64,000 nucleotides of DNA, taken from Mugil cephalus (lineage: Eukaryota > Chordata > Actinopteri > Mugiliformes > Mugilidae). Under the pieces are notes generated by a model that worked only from the letters and a program-made list of their open reading frames with translations, was not told the DNA's origin and did not search any database. Position 1 is the first letter of the stretch; each line of letters starts with the position of its first letter. The position numbers and the translations under genes are program-made. Shown here piece after piece: positions 48,201 through 59,717 of this stretch. Location: the NCBI RefSeq assembly GCF_022458985.1, contig NC_061771.1:33138690-33202689 (forward strand). Direction: 5' to 3'.

Positions 48201-48490
48201 TCCTTTTTGACAAAGCTTATAGCTAGGGCTGGACTTAACCGTCCCTTAGTTATGCTGCTATAGGCCTAGGCTGCAGGGGGACGATGCACTGAGGACATGT
48301 CCTCTCCTCTCCCCTCCATCTTCTTGTGAGGGTCTCTGGTCTGGAGTGCTGAATATCTGACCTGTGGAGTTCTCAGCTACATCTGCTGCCGTGGCCTCAT
48401 CATCCAGCCCAGTCTTCATGGTCTGGAGTCTGTGTATCAGACCTGTGGAGCTCCATAAACTACATCTGTCATTCAAAGTCTTTTAAACCC
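45291..48490 (+). mobile_element. L2-clade LINE, nearly full-length ORF2, degenerate
   Basis: The endonuclease starts near 45361 ([12 protein letters not shown]), has TDTWL, a frameshift near 45690, VGDFNIHAD (about 45780) and LLSDHFLVTFE (about 45970). RT covers 46700-47429: [55 protein letters not shown] and [10 protein letters not shown] (about 47380-47410). A C-terminal part with LHWLPLKSRIEFKILLLTYKAL runs to the stop at 48226. Stops or shifts lie near 46159, 46776, 46935, 47429 and 47785. The 3' UTR with CTGCAGGGGGACGATG runs to about 48490. It is much more complete than the L2 fragments linked to YR-SET and belongs to a different subfamily. Confidence 0.85.
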
Positions 48491-48703
48491 ACTTTCTTCC
48501 ACATTCTTATGCTCAGTTTGAACTTCAGCAAGTTGTCTTAATCACCTCTACCTGAGTAAATGCATTGAATTGCAGCCATTTGATTGGCTGATTAGCTATG
48601 TTTTGCTAACAAGCAATTGAACAAGTCTAGGGTTAAAGCATAAAGGCATGAAATAATCTTTCAAATGATGTCACATACCTGATATTTAGTTTGTCTGTTT
48701 CAG

Positions 48704-49298
48704 GTATGCAACACCAGGCATGTTCAGTCTGGCTGTGAGGATCCCATATCATGGGAACCTCAACCAGAACCTTAAGGAGGTTTTTACCAGTGATCCTGGG
48801 AACAACGTGACGAATACGATCAACAATGATGAGGTGTACTCCGGCAAAAGGGTGGTTGCTGCAAAAGCTAGGCCTTCTGATCATGCAGAGTCACGGGTCG
48901 TGGACCACTTGGACGATTTGTTCGAGCAGCGTAATGATAACGATAAGGATTTGTTGCTTTTCTATGTTTATGCCTCCCCATGTGTTGAAAAATGTACAAA
49001 TGAGAACAATCCTGGATGCATCCTGAAACGTATTGAAGGCATCCGTAAATGGAAAAATTATGCTTTTGTGTTTTCAACAATATTCAAACCCCGCACTGGT
49101 CCATGCAACACGCCCATAGAGCGAAGCAGAGCCCTTGAGAGGCTCGGTCGCTCAGTCGGTCTCAACAATATATTCAGATGTGATCAGAACGGTTGCACAT
49201 GCTGCTCCGCTGGGACCGAAGTTGCTGACTCCTGTGTTTCAGATCCCACCAACACCAATACTTTTCACGTTGAGGGCACCATGCGCAAGACAAAGTAG
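48704..49298 (+). CDS. Secreted deaminase-like gene 1, catalytic exon (SNAD-like)
   Basis: Exon after the acceptor TGTCTGTTTCAG (ends 48703), open to the stop at 49296-49298. It begins YATPGMFSLAVRIP. It then carries SDHAESRVVDHL, giving the His and Glu of a cytidine-deaminase HAE motif, and YASPCVEKC, giving the two further zinc-ligand Cys as PC-x3-C. Both sit in the order and spacing of AID/APOBEC-like deaminases. A later FKPRTG and a Cys-rich CDQNGCTCC tail suggest disulphides, fitting a secreted protein. I liken it to the secreted AID/APOBEC-like deaminases (SNADs) described in ray-finned fish. No signal-peptide exon is seen upstream, where L2 sequence lies. The starting phase fits the exon 1 donors at 51608, 55253 and 62458. 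Activity and substrate are unknown. Confidence 0.65.
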
Positions 49299-50030
49299 AT
49301 GAGTTCTTGGGACTGCTGTGATTGAGGTCTGGAAAGGAAACTGATCCTAGGTCACCCAAACCACAGACCCAGGGCTGAAACATCTGTTAAAATATCATTT
49401 TTTTCAGCTATACATTGTGTTTGCTGAAAAGTAGGAACTGCCACTATGCCACACACAGAAATCTCCAGTTGTCTGTGTCTTGTGGTTTTGTGTTTTTCTC
49501 CATTTTTGAATCACAGCTCAGAACTGCTCCTGTTTAGAGCCATGGTCTTATTTTACATCAACCTCTAAGCGTCTTATACAGGGGCGTGACAAATCGTCTG
49601 CATATTACGCCTTGGGAATGAGAACGGGCAACAACAACAGAGGCTCGTGGGTAGTGTAGGCTTTTATTTTTGCTATTGAAAACATCCGTATAAAGATTAT
49701 TTCCCAGAATCAAAGGAGTACAAATTAAAAGTGAACATGAGGCTACTTTTTCGTTGAATTAGCAGTAACACTCGGATGTGTTTGTGTTGACAAATGTAGA
49801 CGATGTCATTCAAAAAAATGCTTAAAATAGTGAGAAAAACACTTATTACTCATTATTGTAGTGAATGGAGGACTGGAGGCCTCTGCTTTAAGCTTCTCTT
49901 ATCGCCGCGGGTGAATTTGTTTTGTCTATTTGTAAATCAAACAACCTCTTGTGCTCTGTCACAGTCGCATGTTAATTGGTGATACATGTTTATTATAGAT
50001 GTAGCACCACCTTGTGGCCAATTTCAGAAA
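49299..50030. other. 3' flank of deaminase gene 1, nothing recognised
   Basis: AT-rich sequence. No ORF or repeat that I can name. Confidence 0.4.
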
Positions 50031-50031
50031 C

Positions 50032-50690
50032 AGAATCAGAATTACTTTATTGATCCCAGGGGGAAATTACTTTTTGCTGCAGTAGCAGCTTCAATGTAGG
50101 CAATAAGAATAAGTAAGAGAATGTAAAAATATAAGATATATGTATATGTGTATATGTATGTGTATGTATATATGTGTGTGTGTGTGTGTGTTTGTATGTA
50201 TATATTTGTATGTATATATGTGTGTGTGTATATATATGTATATATGTGTGTGTACAAGAGTTGTTGTTCTATAATAGCAGCACATTCTTGCCCATGACAA
50301 TATATGAGGAAATATGGAAACATGTACAAGTATAAGAAACTAAAGTGAACATGAGTTATTGCTCTTTATCAGTATAAATGTGTTTGTAGGTGTGAGTTGT
50401 GAGGAGTTGTACAGGTTGATGGAATGATTTCCCTCAGCCTGCTGCCCCAGGACACAACACTGGCCCCACAGACTCATACAACATCCTGACCATAGTCCTG
50501 CTGAACCGCCTCAGAACATAGAGGCGACTCTGGCCCTTCCTGTAGGGGGCGTCAGTGTTCTTCCCCCAGTCCAGTCTATTATCAGTGTGAACCCCCAGAT
50601 ACTTATAATCCTCCAATATGTCCACATTGACCCCTGGATGGAAACAGGGTCAGCGGCGCCTTGGTCCTCCTCAGGTCCTCCTCAGGTCCC
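50032..50690 (-). mobile_element. LINE 3' end (RT C-terminus and tail), minus strand
   Basis: On the minus strand, 50625-50434 encodes an RT C-terminal motif (DYKYLGVHTDNRLDW, KGQSRLYVLRRF). The tail at 50080-50032 reads TCAATAAAGTAATTCTGATT, a 3' end common to a widespread teleost LINE. It is broken by stops and contains a TATG/TGTG microsatellite. I did not settle the clade. Confidence 0.6.
50137..50255. repeat. Microsatellite (TATG, TG, TA repeats)
   Basis: Alternating TGTATATG and (TG)n blocks, about 120 bp, within the 3' part of the LINE tail. Confidence 0.85.
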
Positions 50691-51499
50691 ATTGAGGTCC
50701 ACATAGTTCTAAAGAAACTAATGAACAAAGTCAGCAAATAAAGTCATCTGTAGTATCTGTGGCGTTAAACAGCAGTTGGAGCTTTTTTTTTTTTTTTTTG
50801 TTGAACAGGATTATATACGACTTACTAATAAAAATAACCTTTGGAGTTGACAAATACACATATATAGGTATAATGTAGAAAGTAGCATATTTCCAGACTA
50901 TAGAGGCCTCGGGATCATCCCACCAACTCACAGCTGAAGAACCTGGTCCCTCCAGAAGGCCAGTCTTTTCTTAGGGGTCCACGTTCTGAAAGGGGGCCGA
51001 AGCTTTTAAATCAACAAACCATGAATTCATAAATGAAGTTGCCTGGATTCTTTGAATGCTGCTATGTCTCAGGATATAGGTCACACCCATATGCTCTGCT
51101 GCACATTTTCTGCATTTTTCTTCCTTTGATGACATTTCACTCTTGCACTAGTTTACACTTAGAAGGAAACAGACGTCGTTCTCCAACATAGCAGGTGAAA
51201 GAGTTTCACTAGATTTTTGTTTTTAATTTTAAAATGTCTATTCGTTGAATAATTGATGACCTGGAAAACATGATTGAATAAAGGATTCATAATAGTAGAA
51301 AATACTGCTCTCAATAATTACCTTGAACACAGTGTGTTAAATTTGTGTTGCTCTGATGCAACTGTGGCTGCAAACAGGGATAAACGGATATGAGGCCATG
51401 GCCTCATGGAACAGTTCAGCTTAAAGAGGCGATGATACTGAGACCTATGAGGAAGTCATTTAATCCTCCACTCCTATGCTGTTGGTTAGAAACTCTCAG
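50691..51499. other. Intergenic, no gene
   Basis: Contains a T run at about 50785-50800. The last part should include the promoter and 5' UTR of deaminase gene 2, but I see no distinct TATA box that I would defend. Confidence 0.35.
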
Positions 51500-54135
51500 A
51501 TGGCTGGTCTGCGCTGGATGGTTGTAACAGTGACTCTGTTGATCCTCTCTGGGACCAGTTCAGCTGCTGTGGACCAGAAGCAGAAACAATAGAAGAAATT
51601 CTGAACAAGTGAGTCAACTTTCTGGTTCCGTGTCTGATAGTAAAATACTGTATGGCAGGGAAACATGAGTAAACTGAGTTGGACTCTGTGGAGTAGTTAC
51701 CATCTACAGTAAATGCTGCTCAGTGTGGAGGCGTATACAGGTGTACTGGCAAAAGACAAGTAATGAACTGCAGGAAAGATCGTTTACCACCCAGAAGAAG
51801 GAAAATAATAAAAGGCCTCATCAGCTGAAGCGTGTGCAGGCGTAGCATTTCCCTGTTGTCAGACAACATTTTCCAACCCGGAGATGTTCAAGTCAATCTG
51901 TGCATTATTTAGAGCCAACACTGATGAGAAGTAGCTCATTCAGCTTTTTTAGCAGCAGTCTGAAGAGCAGCTAATATTCCTCTCAAATCAATCACATCGA
52001 AACTTTATTCATTCATACAAAATACAACACAAAGTGTTTGACACAAAATAAAAACAAAGAATATTACCACAAATAATAAAAACCCACTTCTTCCAACCCC
52101 GCATGTACAGTAGACCCCGCACACAAACACACAGCAAAGTAGGAATATATAGGAATAAAAGGAATAAAAGCCAAGATCAGTCTTGAGCCTTTATTTTAAA
52201 AATATCAACAGTGTCTGCAGGTCTGATGTTCTCTGGCAGGCTGTTCCATAAATGAGGGCTGTAGTGGCTGAATGCAGCCTCCCCGTGGGTTATAGTTTTA
52301 ACTTTAGGGATGATTCATAGGCCAGTGCCAGAGGACCTCAGGGTCCGCGGGGGTGACAGGGTAAAAGTAGGTTAAAATCTACTAAAAGAATCTTAACATC
52401 CATCCTGAAGCGCACATGGAGTCAGTGCAGTGATATTAAAACCAGTGTGATGTGCTCCCGCCCTCTGGTCCTCATCAGCACACGAGCAGCTGAATTCTGT
52501 AACAGCTGCAGACCAGAGATGGTCTTTCTGGGAGGACCAGAGAGCAGAGCGTTAAATAATCCAGACGACAGGAGCACCTCCGTGTTAGCCTGAGAGAGAA
52601 ACCGTCTGTTCCATCTTTTGTTTCCTGTTCCTTGGTTTCCTGTTTATTGTACCTCCTTGTGTTTTCCTTTGATCGCTGATTGGTTTCTCATTGTGGCTCC
52701 GCCCTCATTAGTTTCACCTATGTCTCTTCATCCCTCTGCCCATGTGTGTATACATGGCTCTGAAATATAGAAATATAATTTGTATTGTTTCCTTTGGCAG
52801 GTATAGACCAAGCTATGTGGACCAAAGCAGACCAAGGTCAGTTTGATCAGTTTATACTTCCATCATTATTACTTATTATATGTGCAGTAAATGTTCATTT
52901 ACACCATACACCTGTGTGTATTGTGCAGTTACCAGTCACTGAGAAGTTAAAATATGGTGGACTATTCCAGGGTATTTGTCCTACTGGATGCTAACACTGT
53001 AAAACATTACAGCCCCATTAAGTTATGTGAATGTCTTAGTTCCCTTTATCTCCAATAGTCATGATGAGCTTTTGGTATTATATTGATTCAGGTTCATCAG
53101 GGTTTCAACAATTAAACTAAAATTAAAATGATCCTTTGACTGGACTTGGTGTTTATTTAGCTCATGTCTTCAGTTTTTGAGTTGGATAAAGTAATGGGGA
53201 GGAGGAGGACGATGTGATGAGAATACTGAGAAACAGAGGCTGCTGCCATTTAGACATCTTTTAGATGAACAGAACTATTACTATAAAACCATAATACCTT
53301 TGAAACAAAGCTCTATAAAAAGATTAAACCACGGGATTACAAGACCAGTCAAACCATTGGCACCATAATCGTAATGAGTGGGTGGATTTTAGCATTTTAT
53401 CTACTACCAGAAAGGAATTGTAAAGGGGCTATTTTTGGTGAACCAAACATTAATGTCCTCCTCTGTGGACGGCATTAAGTGAGGTCTTTGTTCCATGCCA
53501 ACACCGACCTTTGAACATCTTGTCAATATATCTGAAAATAAATGAACAAACAAGTTGTGAGTTGAATCTACCTGGTGTTGAGGTAAACTTTAAAACATTA
53601 ATCATCAAGATGGGTAGTCTAAATTTAAACTATTTAGAAACGTTAGTTTGTTTGACATGAATATAGTAAAGTTGTTTAGTTCGTTCCATGGATAATGTGA
53701 CTTAGGAAGTGGTTTTAACTCATTGTAGAGTTAAAACGCAACCAAGAGGATTTGTCGGTTTTCTATGTCCTTGCATCACCATGTTCTAATAGATGTACAA
53801 GTGAAAAGAGTCAGTGGAGCATTCTGGGAAGCATTAGACAGGTCATGATGTGGAGGAATGATGCTGTGGTTTTCTCTGATGTATTCAAGCCTCGTGATGG
53901 TTCAGACATTCCCGAGGAAGAACGTCGTAGAGCACTCGTAGGGCTTGGGGAAGACATCGGTCTTAGCAACATATTCCGATGCAATAAACAAAGCCGCAAT
54001 GAAATGCGGTGCACAAGCTGCTCCACTGGTGGTCACGTTACACGTCGTTGTCTCACAGATGGAAATCAACATTTACAATCTTGTCCCAGTTACAATTTGC
54101 CCTGTACTTCACTCATGGGTACATCCAAGCCCTAG
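51500..54135 (+). pseudogene. Secreted deaminase-like gene 2 (frameshifted signal exon, HAE half missing)
   Basis: Exon 1 (51500-51608) encodes a hydrophobic leader (MAGLRWMVVTVTLL, then SGTSSAA). It then shifts frame by one base near 51576, so the expected end, which matches the other exon 1 copies, is out of frame. The donor is GTGAGT. A possible 36-bp exon at 52801-52836 lies between TTTGGCAG and GTCAGT. The catalytic exon (about 53729-54135) has VLASPCSNRC (PC-x3-C), VVFSDVFKPRDG and NIFRCN like gene 1, but no HAE segment was found upstream. A minus-strand LINE lies in intron 1. It is probably a pseudogene. An alternative is a gene with an unrecognised HAE exon, but the exon 1 frameshift argues against that. 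Confidence 0.6.
51990..52615 (-). mobile_element. LINE 3' fragment (Rex1/L2-like), minus strand
   Basis: The minus strand reads GLFNALLSGPP, then LQLLQNSAARVLMRTR and REHITLVLISLH, the conserved C-terminal RT region of L2/Rex1-type LINEs, with stops. It lies in intron 1 of deaminase gene 2. Confidence 0.6.
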
Positions 54136-55146
54136 AACACAAAAGCTGCTGAATGTTTTTTCTCCTCACAAAATGACCCAAGGTTTAGCAGTGCAGACAC
54201 TAGTAGGGTTACAGGGGATGCGAAGAATGAACCAGTTTCAAACTCATGTGTGGAGGACATCATAACGCATGCCTCAGTGAAGTTTATTTGTTTATCTATC
54301 GTTGTCCCACAAGAAAATAACTGGGAAAATATCTTGCAATGAGGCTATCTACCACTAATTACCACTAAAATGAAAAACACTGATGCTTATCTTGGCTGTT
54401 TGTGTCTGTGTGTTGCCCCATAATAATAATATATTATAATCTTCAGTTTCTTTTGTTTCTTTGTGTGTGTGCGTACCACTCAAACCACCCACTGCCTATA
54501 TTCATGTCATCCATTATTGTTACTACACTAATACCTTATTAATTGATCGCTTTCCTGTCATGCCATATATACAGTGTCTTATTATACACTACTGTTTGTA
54601 CCATATCCAGGTTTTATAAATGTTTATAAATGTCAGTTGTTTCATTCCTGCCTTGTCACTCTTTGTGTTGTTTGTGTTGAATAAAAATAAAGAGTGAGGA
54701 GTCTCTATATTAAACACAAAACAGGGCTCAGGAGTCTTTTAAAATGAGAGATTTGTAGCTTGATTAGCACAGGAGCAGGTCTGCCAGCCATTCATTCATT
54801 CCCCCAGAGGGTTACCTCCCCAATTCAGTGGTAAAATTTAGAAGATCGATGTTTGTCTTTGTCAACTTGTTCAGGTCCTACTCTGCCCCCGTGACAGCTG
54901 GGATAGGCTGTTACAATGGATGGATGGATGGATGTTCATCCAGGAGACATATTATCATCAGTTGTTTAGAAATGCTCTAAATGACAAACTGCAATAACTT
55001 TTTTAAATCAAGTACAAAAAGATGCAATTTTAAATAGCTCATGTAAGCAAAACATGATGTGATATGTACAATGGGTTGTGTAATCAGAGATATCAGTATC
55101 TAGTTACAGATTTGGAACTTTACCGTTAAACTGAATTTGCACACAG
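54136..55146. other. Intergenic with a dispersed-repeat scrap
   Basis: Holds GTGACAGCTGGGATAGGCTG followed by a (GGAT)n run near 54890-54935, a common fish repeat end also seen at 60290. No gene is present. Confidence 0.5.
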
Positions 55147-55950
55147 ATGGTTGGCCTGTGGCTGATTGTGGTGGCGTTCCTTCTGTCTCCTGCAGATCTG
55201 GCTGCTCAGGATCAGAACAAAGTTGAAGAAACTATAAAATGCATTAGGAACATGTCAGTCTCTGCAGTGATGTGATTCTTGTGTACTGCCCTTCACTCAT
55301 GTCGTCCAACAAAAGGTTGTAAATGTGATGGCGACGTTGGTGGAACTGCATGACTGTCCAGCAGTTTACTTGGAAATGTGTGATGACTTGCAAACAAAGG
55401 AAGTAATTAGTTTGTCAAGAACAATTTTCTTTGTCTTTCCAGGATATGTACTACATGTTCCTACAAACTGTGTTAATATCAGCAGCCAAATAATGGTAGT
55501 AGTGGCAGCTTGTTGACAAATCTTCCCATCACCCACCGATAACATTTGCTCTGTATCCTGTGTCCTGCCCAGGTCCAGTCCATCTGGTCCTGGGCTCTCT
55601 GGCTGTGGGCGTCCCAGGTGGGGTCCTTCATAACATACGTCAAGTGTTTCAGGAAAACCCTAAAGAAAACAGTCACTAAGACGAGCTTCAGCCGAAGTTA
55701 CACAACCCGCAAGGTTGTGCAAAGATAAACAGTGGCTACGACATCAGAGACAGAGAAAGTGGAGTGAATGTGTATTTGTGTTTGAAAAAGTGTTCAAACC
55801 CAGAAATACCAGCGGCATTGACAAGTAACAATTTATTGGGGCAACATCTGGAATGGGGCAAGAAAATATATTTCGTTGTTCCAGACGAGGGAGTGTTTCT
55901 CAGACATGGAAGAGTTGACGAGCAGTGTGTTGATTACAATGCATATTAAT
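55147..55950 (+). pseudogene. Secreted deaminase-like gene 3, decayed
   Basis: Exon 1 (55147-55253) is intact: a hydrophobic leader MVGLWLIVVAFLLSPADLAA followed by a charged stretch ending CIRNM, then the donor GTCAGT. Downstream, about 55575-55725 resembles the start of the gene 1 catalytic exon (SLAVGVP, IRQVF), and about 55735-55870 resembles its RKW, FVFEKVFKPR and NIFRC segments. These lie in different frames with several stops, and no HAE or PC-x3-C motif survives. It is a clear paralogue relic, which keeps the array spacing regular. Confidence 0.6.
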
Positions 55951-56337
55951 CTAGTAGCACAAAGAATCTGTGTTATCTGTTCTTCTTCACATGCTCCACC
56001 AATCACACAACTCACTGGGGCTAATTTGTGCTCAGTCACATAAATGCTCTTCTATCTAATAATTGAGAACTAAAGCTTTGTATAATTTTTATTCAGCTGA
56101 TATAGTGACATACTGTTGCATGTGTTCAATTAAACCTTGAGTGTACATCTCACTGATGCACCCACAAATATGACTTATAATTAAGGATTCTATTTTCATA
56201 ATGATCCGTTTTTGATGTATTTAATATTCAAGGCAAGGACACGTGTGGTGTTTCCTTTTACTTTAAGGATACACACAAGTTTCCCCTGTCATCCAAGTGT
56301 GAGTGTGAATGGTTGTTTGTTTAGCCCTGAGATAGAC
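55951..56337. other. Intergenic; ends in a dispersed fish repeat at the gypsy insertion site
   Basis: The last about 65 bp (GTGAATGGTTGTTTG, then AGCCCTGAGATAGAC) belong to a repeat that continues on the other side of the gypsy element at 60252. Confidence 0.6.
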
Positions 56338-56902
56338 TGTCACACCGTGGTGAGGGTGTCTTGTCTTGGGTTTGTTTTGTCCTGTCATTTCCTGTTTTAT
56401 TTTGAAAAGTAATTCTCCTCTCGTTTCAGGTCACTTGCCCTTCCTCATGTGTCTCTGTCTGATTGTCCTAAGTGTTTCCACCTGTCCCCTATTTCCCTCC
56501 ATGGGTTTAAGTAATCTGTGTTCCCCTTGTCTTGTGCCAGTGTTATCGTCCTCAACCTGCACCCATGCCTTGTTTCATGTCTTCAACCATAGAAGTTTTC
56601 AAGTAAGCCTGTTATTCCTCTCGAAGAGAGAGTTTTTGTTTGTTAATTCTTTCCTTAGTTAGATCCTTAGTCCTGAGGTTTTCCTCCATTCGGAGTGTTT
56701 TTTTTTTTTTTTATTTGTTTCTTTGATTTGACTTTTCCTCCTTCTGGAGAGTTTTTCGTTTTCAGTAGTCAAATTAGCGTCTAGGTTTTTTTTTATAGCC
56801 ATTTGTTTGTCCCTCGGTGAGGGATCTCTGAAGAATCCAATAAAAGCTTTTGTCATTTCTTATCTCTGCATTCTGAGTCCTGCTTTGAGTCTCGGCCTGA
56901 CA
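56338..56902 (+). repeat. 5' LTR of the gypsy element (565 bp)
   Basis: Contains AATAAAAGC near 56838 and a T run near 56699-56712. It is 31 bp longer than the 3' LTR, mostly through small insertions such as around 56675. Confidence 0.9.
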
Positions 56903-57021
56903 GTACACTCTGGCCAGTATGGACTCAGCAGAGACTGACCAGATAACGGCCCCCTCCAGTCACGGCAGTTGCTCCTGTTCAGACGGTACCCATTGCCGGA
57001 ACAGGGATCAGGCTGGCACCC

Positions 57022-59017
57022 CCGGAGCGCTTTTCCGGAGAACCAGGATCTTGTAAGGCTTTTCTCATAGACTGTGCCATTCATTTTGAACATTCCCCCC
57101 TTGCATTTACCACAGATCGGTCGAAGATCGCCTTCATGATGTGTCACCTGACCGGAAGAGCGAGAGCATGGGCCACAGCGGAATGGGAGCGTGACTCTCC
57201 ACTGTGCCACTCGCTTCCACAGTTTCAAACCGCTCTTCAGAAGACTTTTGATCCGGTGTCAACGGACAGAGAGAAAGCTAGGGAATTGAGCGGGTTGAAG
57301 CAGGGAAACGACTCGGTATGCGACTACGCCATCCGCTTCCGCACCCTGGCAACGGAGAGCGGATGGAACTCCACAGCCTTCTATGATGCTTTCTTGGATG
57401 GACTGTCTGTTCCCATACGGAAGCTACTGGTGCCCTTGGACCTGCCTGCGGACCTGGATTCCCTCATCGCCCTAGTCATCCGGACAGATAACCGGATCCA
57501 ACAACTCCATCGGCATCTGAAGGGCCGACCATCGTTGGAGAGGTACCGACAACCACTGGTTCGGGGTGGGCAGGAAGCCCGGGGCCCGACTCCCGAACGT
57601 CCTTCTCCCTTACCCACGGCAGGAGAGGCTGAACCCATGCAGTTGGGCCGGACCCAGCTCACCCAGGCGGAACGACAACGTCGTCTCAAGGAGGGGCGTT
57701 GCTTCTACTGCGGAGAATCTGGACATCGCGTGGTCGCCTGCCCAGTCAAGGCAGCTCGGGGAGTGAGCAAGTTCTCAACATCAGGTTCTCCTTCACACAG
57801 TTTGACCGCCATAAAGGTAAAACACAACACCACAGTCATGGAGATGAACGTTTTAATTGACTCAGGGGCTGATGAGAGTTTAATGGACTGGGGATTAGCC
57901 AAGAAACTGGGATTGAAAACTGAGGCTATCTCACAACCCATCCTGGCAAGGGCCTTAAATGGGAACGCTCTGTTCACTGTAGCCCACGTCACAGAACCCA
58001 TAGCCATTACCATAGATAATCACAGCGAATTAATGAACTTTTATCTGTTTAATTCACCGACATGCACCCTGGTACTGGGGCATCCATGGCTCACTCGCCA
58101 CAACCCCCATATAGACTGGCCTACGGGCAAGATCTTGGGATGGGGGGAGCTTTGTGAGAAAGAGTGTCTGCGGGACAAGACTCAGGAGAAGGTTACCACT
58201 GTCATAAATTCCGTTTCTGCTCACCCTGTCACAGACTCCCAGTACCCCGATTTGACTTCGGTACCCACCTGTTACCACCACCTCAAGGAGGTTTTTAATA
58301 AAATCAAGGCCACGTCACTTCCACCTCATCGACCATATGACTGCGCCATCGACCTCATCCCCGGGTCCACCATTCCCAAGGGGCGGCTGTACTCTGTGTC
58401 AGGGCCCGAGCGGCAGGCCATGAAAGACTACATAGAGTCATCTCTGAAGGCGGGACTCATTCGTCCATCTTCATCACCTGCTGGAGCTGGTTTTTTCTTT
58501 GTAAACAAGAAAGATGGGACCTTAAGACCATGTATTGACTACAGCCCCTTCAATGACATTACTATCAAGAACCGCTACCCCTTGCAACCTCATGTCATCT
58601 GTGTTTGATCAACTACAACAGGCCAAGATATTTACAAAATTAGACCTTCGAAATGCATACCATCTGGTCAGGATCAGGGAGGGGGACGAATGGAAAACGG
58701 GGTTCAACACCCCTAGCGGTCATTATGAATATAAGGTTATGCCGTTCGGGCTCACTCATGCTCCTGCTGTGTTTCAGGCCATGATTAATGACGTGCTAAG
58801 GGACTTCCTTGACCATTTTGTGTATGTTTACCTTGACGACATTCTCATCTACTCACCTGACCTGGACACTCATAAAAAACATGTAGCAGCTGTATTACAG
58901 AGACTATTAAATCACAAACTTTACGTCAAAGCTGAAAAGAGCGAGTTTCACGCCGATACCGTCTCCTTCCTGGGCTTCATCGTAGCCCCTGGAAGGGTGC
59001 AGATGGATCCAGCTTAA
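57022..59017 (+). pseudogene. gypsy gag-protease-RT, frameshifted
   Basis: The frame is open from 57022 to 58608. Gag lacks most of its N-terminus: an upstream ATG at 56919 is in another frame. The capsid-like part is followed by the knuckle [15 protein letters not shown] (about 57700-57745), the protease [10 protein letters not shown] (about 57860), and the RT start [19 protein letters not shown] (about 58450-58505). A one-base shift near 58585 moves RT to the next frame, where [25 protein letters not shown] and the catalytic YLDD (about 58830) follow, ending at a stop at 59015-59017. It does not make a functional product. Confidence 0.85.
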
Positions 59018-59144
59018 GTTAGCGCTGTGGTCAATTGGCCCACTCCTGATAGCCGCAAAAAAGTTCAGCAATTCCTTGTTTTTGCTAACTTTTACAGGCG
59101 GTTCATCAGAGGCTTCAGCGCAATAGCGGCTCCTCCCCACCACA

Positions 59145-59621
59145 GTCCTCACTTTGGTGGATAGATTCTCTAAAATGGTCAGATTTATTGCCCTGCCTAA
59201 ACTGCCTTCAGCCAAGGAAACGGCTGAAATTATGATTGACCATGTTTTCAAGATTCACGGGTTTCCGAAGGACATCGTCTTGGACCGGGGGCCCCAGTTC
59301 GTGTCACGGTTCTGGAGGGAATTTTGCCGGCTCATCGGAGCTAAGGCCAGTCTGACCTCGGGCTACCACCCGGAGGCTAACGGCCAGACCGAACGCCTTA
59401 ACCAGCAGTTGGAAACCGGCCTCCGTTGTCTAGTGTCCCAGAACTCCTCAACATGGAGCAAACGCCTGGTCTGGGTTGAGTACGCCCACAACTCCCTGCC
59501 TACGTCTGCCACAGGTTTTTCGCCCTTCAAGTGTGTTTATGGTTATGAACCTCCTGTGTTCGCTGCCCAGGAGCTTGAAGTCATGGTCCCATCCGCCCAC
59601 GCCATGATCCGCCGCTGCTGA
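59145..59621 (+). pseudogene. gypsy integrase core fragment
   Basis: After a deletion junction near 59135 the frame resumes inside the integrase core. It has VDRFSKM (first acidic residue), LDRGPQF (second) and [13 protein letters not shown] (Glu). The open frame ends at 59621. A short remnant near 59622-59700 resembles the very end of the element's coding region, so the chromodomain is largely missing. Confidence 0.85.
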
Positions 59622-59717
59622 TGCATCTGGGCTGCTGCACGGCAGGTGCTTATCTGCCACCGCGACCATCCTGAACAGCCTGGACCGTCTGGTAGCCGGT
59701 CCTAAGAGGGGGGGTTC

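Noticed and set aside
48258..48476. Minus-strand ORF in the L2 3' region
   Set aside because: It lies in the L2 3' UTR and has no domain; most likely a shadow ORF.
50042..50329. Minus-strand Tyr/Ile/His-rich ORF
   Set aside because: It translates a microsatellite.
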